Origin: Candidatus Omnitrophota bacterium
GTDB taxonomy: Bacteria; Hinthialibacterota; Hinthialibacteria; Hinthialibacterales; Hinthialibacteraceae
NCBI GenBank assembly: GCA_013177805.1
Contig: JABLXU010000011.1
Coordinates: 1 to 64,000 of the forward strand
Reading direction: 5' to 3'
Length of the DNA stretch: 64,000 nt
Position numbers and translations under genes: made by a program. Shown piece by piece: positions 12,262 to 19,085 of the stretch. The notes under the pieces were generated by a model that did not search any database, was not told the DNA's origin, and saw nothing but the letters and a program-made list of their open reading frames with translations. The first letter of the stretch is position 1. Every line of letters begins with the position of its first letter.

Positions 12262-12699
12262 GTGATCGGACGCGGCCTGGCTTTGTGTACAGAAATACCC
12301 CTGACTGCCATCATGAACGATGGGGCCTTACGATCCCATTTGCCCGCAGCGGGAACGGATCTGCTGATGACGGCCTTCCAACTCAACTCTCTTTTGGGAG
12401 AAATTCACGATATCAACACTATCCTGAAATATTCATACATTTTTGTGGGCAATTCCTACGATGCCATGGAATCACCACCCGATGATTCATCGGCGGCTTC
12501 TTTTGAAATTACCCGTACTCCAGACCAACGCATGAAACACTGGCCATCGGGATTTCTGATTCTCCTCGACCAATCCTGTTTGGATGAACACTTGAAAGCG
12601 ATACTGGAAGAAGATGAAAGAGAAGCGTTCCTTGCTTGGCTCCAAAAAGGGTATGTAGATTACATCCAGCTGCAAGACAGTTGGGGGACGTTGCCTTAG
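12262..12699 (+). CDS. Hypothetical protein next to the array, possibly 5'-truncated
   Basis: This is a 145-residue open frame with a GTG start and no clear ribosome-binding site. The frame is open from 12229, just after an in-frame stop only 10 bp past the last CRISPR repeat. Residues from about 25 onward (LLMTAFQLNSLLGEIHDI and an acidic, Trp/Leu-containing C-terminus around EEDEREAFLAWLQKGY) look like a genuine soluble alpha-helical protein rather than random translation. I do not recognise the family. The lack of a convincing start and the position against the array suggest that the 5' end may have been lost when the array boundary formed. An internal ATG at 12313 is an alternative start. 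Confidence 0.45.
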   Translation: MIGRGLALCTEIPLTAIMNDGALRSHLPAAGTDLLMTAFQLNSLLGEIHDINTILKYSYIFVGNSYDAMESPPDDSSAASFEITRTPDQRMKHWPSGFLILLDQSCLDEHLKAILEEDEREAFLAWLQKGYVDYIQLQDSWGTLP

Positions 12700-12797
12700 C
12701 CCGAAAGGCGCAAATTGAACCACTGGCACCAGGATCTCAGCCGGTTGCGGTGAGCGGTTATATTTCCAGCCCTAAATATTCCGGCCGTCCAGGCATT

Positions 12798-12830
12798 CCC
12801 TCCCCCCAGCCCTCTCCCGGGGGGAAAGAG
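12798..12830 (+). repeat. Dispersed GC-rich intergenic palindrome (copy 1)
   Basis: CCCCAGCCCTCTCCCGG followed by GGGGAAAGAGAG. It belongs to a family of similar intergenic sequences with the core CCCTCACCCCGGCC-(C/T)T(C/T)TCCC...GGGAGAGG, seen also near 44016, 50594, 57165 and 61324 in either orientation. Confidence 0.6.
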
Positions 12831-12841
12831 AGCGTGAGCGG

Positions 12842-13132
12842 GAGAACCAAGGCGTAGCGCCCTGCTACAGCTATTACCCTCTGACGTTCCGGTTGAAGAA
12901 CAATCAAACCACAACCATCCTCTATACCGAATCCAACATCCGCTCCTGGCTGCCCGGTGACAACCTGTGCGAAGGCGCGATCGCCGTTCCCGTGGATCTG
13001 CCTGCGGGCGAATACGAACTGTCCCTCGGCCTGCTCGACGAACTGTCCGAGAATCCCAAGATCCAGCTGGCCATCGCCGGCCGCGACCCCACCGGCTGGT
13101 ACCCCAGGGGGCGGATCGAGGTGAGGAGGTAA
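12842..13132 (+). pseudogene. C-terminal fragment of a DUF4832-like / glycoside-processing protein
   Basis: The frame is open through 12842-13132 with no plausible start or ribosome-binding site. The peptide (PCYSYYPLTFRLKNNQTT, then SWLPGDN, DLPAGEYELSLGLLDE and a C-terminal IAGRDPTGWYPRGRIEVRR) has the pattern of the beta-sandwich that closes DUF4832-type and related secreted glycoside-processing proteins. Only about 95 residues remain; the 5' side runs into the GC-rich intergenic palindrome at 12798. I read it as the 3' remnant of a larger gene. The family assignment is from memory of the pattern and is moderate at best. Confidence 0.5.
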
Positions 13133-13195
13133 TTAGCTTCCCCGGTGATATGCTTTGGTGTTTTGGATAGGTCGCGCCCGGGGCGCCAAAGTAAT

Positions 13196-13933
13196 TTACT
13201 TTTCCTTTATTTCCGCGGCCGGTAAAAGCCAATATTCCTTGTTCGCCTCCCACCATTGGAGGCAATGCTCACGCACTTGATCGAATTGGATATTGTGTTC
13301 CTCTATGGATTTTTGCAGAGCTTGATCCGTCCAATAATCGATGATTTCCACCATCTCCCTGATATCGATCCGATTGAAATCATTTTGTTGAAATTTCAGC
13401 ATGAGGGAGGGCAATGCGGCAATACCGAGATTGTGAATCGATTGAAGTGTTCGTCTTTTCTCATCGAGGGACATGGGAGTTCGATTGCAGGAGTCATAAA
13501 GTGAAGAAAATACTTCTTCTGTCCGAAAACGTCCCTTCTCCCACCAATCCAACCATAATTTTGTGTTCTTCATGCAATTATATCGGTCGATATCATTGAG
13601 GGGATTCGGTGAGAATTCCTTCTTGGTGATTTTTTTCATGGCATTGAAAAATAGTTGTGAAGCGGTTGGATAGCTGTTTTTATCTTTCATGACTTCATGG
13701 ATATACGGCAGCGCGGGAGGACCCAGGGCGATGATATTCTTTAAGGAATCCAGGACCTCGGATTCCAGCAAAAAAGAGGGATTCGTTTTCTGGACATAGG
13801 CATGCCACTCATCCAAACGGCGATGGAATTCTACCCGAATTTCGTCGGCCGGGAGGGTAGCCGAAAACAATGTGGCTCCATGAATGAGGAATAATACACA
13901 GAAAATTTGTTTACAACAGTCACGATATTTCAT
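13196..13933 (-). CDS. Secreted HEAT-like hypothetical protein
   Basis: 245 residues. The N-terminus (MKYRDCCKQIFCVLFLIHGATLFSA) is a signal peptide with a possible cleavage after SA. The rest is alpha-helical and rich in aromatic and charged residues, with two related stretches, IIALGPPALPYIHEVM (about residues 67-82) and IHNLGIAALPSLMLKF (about 170-185). These resemble the LGxxALPxL core of HEAT-like repeats. The start has an AAAGGA ribosome-binding site inside the 3' end of the preceding gene, 5 bp away, so it is the last gene of a three-gene minus-strand operon. Base composition is clearly more AT-rich than the genes to the right, which may reflect transfer. The function is unknown. Confidence 0.75.
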   Translation of the reverse strand: MKYRDCCKQIFCVLFLIHGATLFSATLPADEIRVEFHRRLDEWHAYVQKTNPSFLLESEVLDSLKNIIALGPPALPYIHEVMKDKNSYPTASQLFFNAMKKITKKEFSPNPLNDIDRYNCMKNTKLWLDWWEKGRFRTEEVFSSLYDSCNRTPMSLDEKRRTLQSIHNLGIAALPSLMLKFQQNDFNRIDIREMVEIIDYWTDQALQKSIEEHNIQFDQVREHCLQWWEANKEYWLLPAAEIKEK

Positions 13934-13938
13934 TTTAA

Positions 13939-14673
13939 TTATCCTTTCAAATTTCTTTTAAAATATTGAATTATAGATCCATATTTACTTCCAACTAATT
14001 CTTTCTCTTCATGGATTATGCGATAAGATGCTGTACCTAATTTACTTTCCCAAAGCCAGGATTTGCCTGGATCGGGTTCCCAATCCCATGGAGGCCCAAA
14101 TCCACGAAATCTATTACATACATGCGTAACTGTTTGTGCAGATGGATTTGTATCGGTATCCATGATAAATAAGCAACGATCTGGATCAGAAGATGAACAA
14201 GATTGGAATCCGCTATTAAGTATTACTGTGACAAGGTTTGAGCGACTTCCAAATTGATAAATATGATCGGTTGCACTAAAAATGCTCCATGCTGCACAGT
14301 TATAAGATTGTATTTGCGAAGAATTATCTGCCATTCGTATACGCCATCTTGGAATGTTTGTTTCGAGCTGATTATTAATATTGTTTAATTCCTCTAATGA
14401 TGGTTCACTTCCAATAGTATAAAAAGGAGTTGGTGTCGGTGTTGGATTCGGTGGCATGGCGATTAAGACGGGTGTGGGTGTCGGTGTAGCCACGATTTGC
14501 AAATCAGTATTCATTTGAATTTCTGCCACTTTTGATTCAGGCGTATAAGTATGTGTTGTAATCGTTTCGGAGTTCAAATGAAAAGTAAGGAGACTCATTC
14601 CTACAAGAAATGACAAAAATAATCCCAATCTTTGCGCGAAGTGATGAATTGGACTCATTTCCAAATCCCCCAT
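13939..14673 (-). CDS. Secreted protein with Thr-Pro linker and DUF7689-like Cys/His domain
   Basis: 244 residues. An N-terminal hydrophobic segment (about residues 15-32) acts as signal peptide or anchor. A low-complexity Thr-Pro linker (TPTPTP at about 63-85) follows, then a compact domain. The domain has YNCAAW (about residue 125), TVTHVCNRF, SKLGTASYRIIHEEKEL and YGSIIQYFKR. The NCxAW ... TH ... SKLG ... IxH ... YGxxxxF order matches what I recall of the DUF7689 family, whose conserved Cys and His could be catalytic; this is inference from pattern only. The ATG at 14658 (sixth codon) is an equally good start. It is the middle gene of the operon 16107-13196 and is AT-rich like its neighbours. 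Confidence 0.65.
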   Translation of the reverse strand: MGDLEMSPIHHFAQRLGLFLSFLVGMSLLTFHLNSETITTHTYTPESKVAEIQMNTDLQIVATPTPTPVLIAMPPNPTPTPTPFYTIGSEPSLEELNNINNQLETNIPRWRIRMADNSSQIQSYNCAAWSIFSATDHIYQFGSRSNLVTVILNSGFQSCSSSDPDRCLFIMDTDTNPSAQTVTHVCNRFRGFGPPWDWEPDPGKSWLWESKLGTASYRIIHEEKELVGSKYGSIIQYFKRNLKG

Positions 14674-14709
14674 TCATTCGAAATATTGTGATGTATTTTG
14701 ATCCATTCT

Positions 14710-16107
14710 TCATGACTCTCCCAAAATCGTGAGCTCGGTACGCGCGAATTGCGCGAACATATTTTCCGGGAATCTCTCAAGGACCATCTTGAAATCCGCA
14801 ATGGCTAAATCGCGCATGTTCACATTCAAATAAGATTTCCCACGCCAAAAATAAGCAGCGGCGATGTTTTCATCCACTTGATAGCCAAAGTGAAAGGATG
14901 GATTCCGATAGAAATCAATAACGAAACTGAAATCCACAACCGCATTTTCATAATTTTCTAGAAAGTAATTGCTATAAGCTCGTAAACGGTGAGCCGATCC
15001 GATAATTGAAGACGATTCATCATTGCGAAACTCATCCAGGAGGATATTGCATAATTCAATCGCCTTTTTGTAATCCTTAGGACCCTCATAATAGGCTTCC
15101 GCCACGATAATACCGGCACGGCCACGGATATAGTTACCCGCTCCGGGATAATCGTTTAGAAGAGCTTCACCCCGTTCGACCACCTGATCAAATCCATTGC
15201 CGTCAATCCGGGCTAGTTCCAGGGATATTCCAAGAAGGTTGAGTTTGGCGCGTGGCACCCGGTCGCTGTTGGGAAAGCGCTGAATAAAATCTTGATATGC
15301 CTTTTGGGCTTGAATAATCTTATTACGATGATGACCAGCATAGGTAAGGTGATAACATGTTGCGGCGATGTGATACACAGCCTCCTCGGCTTGAGCGGAG
15401 TCTGGGTATCGATCAAGAAAATCGCGATACTCCGCCAAAGCGGATTCGTAGGCCAATTCTTCGTCTTTCCAGGCAAAACGTTCATGTAAATGGGACGTAG
15501 CAGGAAGCCTTTTTTGGGAAAGAGCCAAGCCTTTGAGGTAGAAGGTTTTCGCCAGACCGAGCATTCCAAGCTCGATATCGGATCGGTTTTCGCTATACGT
15601 AAGCGCAGCCATAGCTGGCGCACAAGGTTCCAGGATGTCGATTAGATCTTCCGTTTTGCAATTAGGATCTTTCTCCTTCTCTTGCATTTTCAGATAGATG
15701 GTGTTCACTTTCGACGCCAGTTGATTCATCTCTTCAGCGGAGGACGGTTTATCGATTTGCCGCCGAAGATTCTCGCCCAGTAGATCGGGGATGACGAATC
15801 CCTTGGCCTCCGCCTCCGCTTTCTCCATTTCTACGCATAGGACATATTTCCAGACTTGATTCCAATCCTCGAGTTTGGCTTCTTCGGGCAAGGCCTGTTC
15901 AAAACGATCATACCAACCTTCTACGACATAAAATAATCCTTCTCGTTCGACGATTTCGCCGCCAAGGGTTTGCTGTGCCAAGACAGCGGCCTCTTTCGTA
16001 TCGTCTTTCTGCAATATGGTGCGAAAAAGAGTGACCTCACGCGCAAAAACGGGGCCGATAATGCACAGGTTCAATACGAAAGAAATACACCAAAGCCATC
16101 TCCTCAT
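14710..16107 (-). CDS. Exported TPR-repeat protein (BamD/YbgF-like repeats)
   Basis: 465 residues. MRRWLWCISFVLNLCIIGPVFA is a signal peptide. The mature part is helical, with TPR-type pairs such as YRDFLDRYPDSAQAEEAVYHIA (given in parts: YRDFLDRYPDSA, EEAVYHIA), YQDFIQRFPNSDRVPRAK, and a final block with YFWRGKSYLNVNMRDLAIAD and FPENMFAQFAR. These F/YP-S/N-D repeats are typical of BamD/YbgF-like periplasmic scaffolds. The start has an AGAGGGA ribosome-binding site about 10 bases upstream. It leads the minus-strand operon that continues into the DUF7689-like and HEAT-like genes (36-bp and 5-bp gaps). The specific partner is unknown. Confidence 0.8.
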   Translation of the reverse strand: MRRWLWCISFVLNLCIIGPVFAREVTLFRTILQKDDTKEAAVLAQQTLGGEIVEREGLFYVVEGWYDRFEQALPEEAKLEDWNQVWKYVLCVEMEKAEAEAKGFVIPDLLGENLRRQIDKPSSAEEMNQLASKVNTIYLKMQEKEKDPNCKTEDLIDILEPCAPAMAALTYSENRSDIELGMLGLAKTFYLKGLALSQKRLPATSHLHERFAWKDEELAYESALAEYRDFLDRYPDSAQAEEAVYHIAATCYHLTYAGHHRNKIIQAQKAYQDFIQRFPNSDRVPRAKLNLLGISLELARIDGNGFDQVVERGEALLNDYPGAGNYIRGRAGIIVAEAYYEGPKDYKKAIELCNILLDEFRNDESSSIIGSAHRLRAYSNYFLENYENAVVDFSFVIDFYRNPSFHFGYQVDENIAAAYFWRGKSYLNVNMRDLAIADFKMVLERFPENMFAQFARTELTILGES

Positions 16108-16709
16108 GATGAAATCCCTCTCTTTCTTCTTCTAAAAAAACTTATTACTAAATCTTTTTCAATAAATATATTTATATCATGTTCCACAAAATATTTCAAT
16201 AGATTTTTTGTTTTATTTTTTATATGATATATCTATAATGACTCAAATATATAATTATATAATACTAACCTTACGGGTGAGATCATCTACGAAATCTAGA
16301 CGAACTACTTTTGGAGGGTGGAATTGAATTGTCCGGTGCGGACGTCTAGATCAGCCCCTGCAAGATTTTTCTTCACGCAAAGTCGATTCCCCTCACCACG
16401 GCCGCGGGGCTTCGGCGCCGAGGCCGGGGCCCAGGAACATGGCGTTCCACCGCAGGCGCGTGGTTTCGGGATAATACCCGCGAGGTTGTGGAGTGGAAGA
16501 GGTACATCCCTGCGCGCCAATCCATTCCCCGGCTCCTACGCGCTAATCCATCCCATGGTGCATGTCTGGATCCCCGCTTGCGCGGGGATGACCTCTTTCT
16601 ATGAATGCTCAGACACGGTTCCCATCCCCCCTGTGCTTGATTGATGCCCCAAGAACAGGTAGCTTCCCAAGACAGGAGCAGCATAAGGTTTATTGGGGAA
16701 AAATCCGGC
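16108..16709. other. Intergenic region: AT-rich promoter zone then GC-rich segment with hairpin
   Basis: 16120-16280 is very AT-rich and must contain the promoter of the leftward operon. 16300-16640 is GC-rich without a credible gene; it contains the perfect inverted repeat ATCCCCGC-TTGC-GCGGGGAT at 16570-16589, a sequence type often dispersed between genes. I see no RNA gene here. Confidence 0.6.
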
Positions 16710-17843
16710 ATGGAAGCCCGTTCGCGCGTATTGATCGTCTGGCATGGAGCCTTGTATCCATCGTACCGGAAACCGTTCTGGATTCTACAGACCCAGTACG
16801 GCTGGGAGGTTCATCTCCTCACGGTGCCGAAGTGGAGCCAGGCCTTGCCGCGGCGCACCCGTTTCGAATCCGCCGCCGATGAACCCATCACCCTGCATAT
16901 CCGCCGGGCCTTCTGCAAAATGCACGGCGCGTTGTTTTTCCAGCCCGCTTTTTTCCGGATCTTCAACCGCGTGCGGCCGGACGTGGTGTACGTGATCGAG
17001 GAACCCTACTCCCTCATGGGCTGGCTGGCGACCTATTGGTGCAAGCGTAGGGTGCCCAACCTTCCGGTGATCCTCTACACGTACCAGGACATCCAAAAGA
17101 CCTACCCCTTGCCGTTCCGGGCGATGGAACGCTACGTGTTCCGCCACGCCGACCGCATTCTGGTCTCGCATTCGAAGGGCGGCTGGGTGCTCGAGCGGAA
17201 GGGATACGCCAAGATGTGGGATAAACTGCCCGCCGCCGTGAATCTCGACCGCTTCACCTACAAGGAACCGCGCTACGCGGGCGGCCTGTTCACACTGGGC
17301 TACGTGGGGCGCTTGTCCGAGGAAAAAGGCCTGGACACGCTGTTGTGGGCTTTGACGGAGTTGAGCGAAGATGTCCGGTTGCGCATAGCCGGCGACGGCC
17401 CTGCCCGTTTCCGGCTCGAAAAGCTGGCCCGGGAGTTGGGCGTCTATGAGCAAGTGGCTTTTCTGAACGCCGTATCCCACGAAGCCTTGCCGGAGTTCTA
17501 CCACGAATGCGACGCCTTGGTGTTGCCTTCCAAAACCCGCTCCCATTGGCAGGAACAATTCGGCCGGGTGCTGGTCGAGGCCATGGCCTGCGGCACACCC
17601 GTGATCGGCTCGGATAGCGGCGCGATTCCTGAAGTCATCGGCGGCGCGGGTCTGACCTTTCCTGAGGGGAAACCCAAACTTCTGGCTGACAAGATCTGGA
17701 CGCTCATGCAGGACACGCGGCTGCAGAAAGACCTCTCGTTCCGCGGCCGCGTGCGGGTGGAACGCGAATACTCGGCCGAGCGGGTGGCTAAAAAATTGAA
17801 TCAGCATCTACGCGAGGTGACCGGCCATGCATGTGGCGATTAA
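16710..17843 (+). CDS. GT4-family glycosyltransferase
   Basis: 377 residues from the ATG at 16710, which starts MEARSRVLIVWHGALY, a normal Rossmann first strand; the frame is open upstream but that part does not look coding. The N-terminal domain is followed by a GT-B C-terminal domain: TLGYVGRLSEEKGLDTLL (acceptor of the nucleotide sugar), RIAGDGPARFRLEKLA, and the donor-site motif FGRVLVEAMACGTPVIGSDSGAIPEVI with the conserved E-x7-E region. It is therefore a retaining GT4 enzyme moving a sugar from a nucleotide donor onto a lipid-linked or saccharide acceptor at the inner membrane face. It overlaps the next glycosyltransferase by 17 bp. The sugar is not predictable. Confidence 0.92.
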   Translation: MEARSRVLIVWHGALYPSYRKPFWILQTQYGWEVHLLTVPKWSQALPRRTRFESAADEPITLHIRRAFCKMHGALFFQPAFFRIFNRVRPDVVYVIEEPYSLMGWLATYWCKRRVPNLPVILYTYQDIQKTYPLPFRAMERYVFRHADRILVSHSKGGWVLERKGYAKMWDKLPAAVNLDRFTYKEPRYAGGLFTLGYVGRLSEEKGLDTLLWALTELSEDVRLRIAGDGPARFRLEKLARELGVYEQVAFLNAVSHEALPEFYHECDALVLPSKTRSHWQEQFGRVLVEAMACGTPVIGSDSGAIPEVIGGAGLTFPEGKPKLLADKIWTLMQDTRLQKDLSFRGRVRVEREYSAERVAKKLNQHLREVTGHACGD

Positions 17844-18903
17844 CGCCCTGAGCCTCACCAACCGCAGCGGCACCGGACGCTACACCTGGGGATTGATTCA
17901 CGGATTCATCCAATGGGCCCCGCCGGATTTTTTCCTGTCGGTCCTGATTCCCAGCCAATTCCCGATCCCCCCTGAATGGTATCATTCCACCCAGGCGCGG
18001 TTTTATTCCATCCCCATGGGTGGAACCGGGCAACGCATCGTGTGGGAACAAGGATTTCTGCCCGCCTGGCTGAAGAAAATCCGGCCGGACATTCTGCACT
18101 CGCCCGCGTTCATCGCGCCGGTCATGCGTTCCGTGAAGGCCAAACAAATTGTCACAGTGCACGACTTGGCCTTCTGCCGGTATCCCCAAACCATCCCCTG
18201 GGCGCGCCGCTGGTATTATGCCTGGGCGGTCCCGGCTTCCATGCGCCGGGCGGACGTGGTCCTCACCGATACGCGAATCGTGGCGGATGAAATCCGGCGG
18301 TGCTTTCCAGCAATCCGCCGCGTGATTCCCATCCCCTTAGGGGTGGACACCGCCCGCTTTCAACCCAGGCCAAGCGACTACGACCAAGAGATTCTTGCCC
18401 GTTATCAGATTCACGCGCCTTACCTCTTGTTTGTGGGGACGCGCGAGCCGCGCAAGAATCTTGATACGTTGCTTCAAGCCTACGCCGAGGCGAGGCGCCA
18501 AGGGCTGAATGCGGAGTTCGTGATCGCTGGCCGGCTGGGATGGATGATGGACGAAACCTCTCTCCCCGGCGTCCGGCTGCCCGGGCATGTGGAGGAAGAC
18601 GCCGTTCCCGCCCTCTACCGCCACGCTCGAGCCGTGATCGCGCCATCGCTGTATGAGGGATTCGATCTGCCCGCCTCGGAGGCCCTCGCCTGCGGGGCGC
18701 CGGTTCTGGCTTCGGACATCCCTGTGCACCGCGAAGTGCTGGGAGACCGGGTACAATACGTGTCTCCGGAAAGCATCCAGGAATGGACAAAGGCTTTGCT
18801 CCGATTGGAGATAAAATCCCCAACCACTTCCTGTTCCGGTGTGCGGGATTGGACGGCCGTGGCGCGGGATACCCGGCACGTGTATCAAATGGTATTGGAA
18901 TAG
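17827..18903 (+). CDS. GT4-family glycosyltransferase (mannosyltransferase-like)
   Basis: 358 residues. It starts MHVAINALSLTNRSGTGRYTWGL, the glycine-rich N-terminal motif of WbaZ/MtfB-like GT4 enzymes, then VTVHDLAFCRYP, IPLGVDTARFQP, LLFVGTREPRKNLDTLLQAY and the donor-binding PSLYEGFDLPASEALACGAP motif. These place it in the GT4 mannosyltransferase-like group, acting in surface polysaccharide assembly. It overlaps the upstream glycosyltransferase by 17 bp in another frame, so the pair is translationally coupled and likely works in sequence on one glycan. A strong inverted repeat lies 116 bp downstream. Confidence 0.93.
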   Translation: MHVAINALSLTNRSGTGRYTWGLIHGFIQWAPPDFFLSVLIPSQFPIPPEWYHSTQARFYSIPMGGTGQRIVWEQGFLPAWLKKIRPDILHSPAFIAPVMRSVKAKQIVTVHDLAFCRYPQTIPWARRWYYAWAVPASMRRADVVLTDTRIVADEIRRCFPAIRRVIPIPLGVDTARFQPRPSDYDQEILARYQIHAPYLLFVGTREPRKNLDTLLQAYAEARRQGLNAEFVIAGRLGWMMDETSLPGVRLPGHVEEDAVPALYRHARAVIAPSLYEGFDLPASEALACGAPVLASDIPVHREVLGDRVQYVSPESIQEWTKALLRLEIKSPTTSCSGVRDWTAVARDTRHVYQMVLE

Positions 18904-19019
18904 AAGAGGAACGGCCGTATCGTTTCGAGGGGCGGCCCTGAATGAATGCGGTTATCCCTAACCGGCAGCATCGCCTGTCTCTCCATTTCCCACGAAAATC
19001 AATCCCCCCTCAAAAGCCG

Positions 19020-19049
19020 GGGGGGATAATCCTCGCGGATTATCCCCCC
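19020..19049. terminator. Strong inverted repeat between convergent genes
   Basis: GGGGGGATAATCC-TCGC-GGATTATCCCCCC is a perfect 13-bp stem with a 4-base loop, between the glycosyltransferase pair (plus) and ppdK (minus). No T-tract follows on either side, so it may be a bidirectional transcript-end hairpin or a dispersed palindrome rather than a canonical rho-independent terminator. Confidence 0.55.
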
Positions 19050-19085
19050 GGGAGCGATGATACAAGGGGCGCTGCATAGCGCGTG

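Noticed and set aside
16785..17807. 340-residue minus-strand open frame opposite the GT4 gene
   Set aside because: Shadow frame with no family resemblance.
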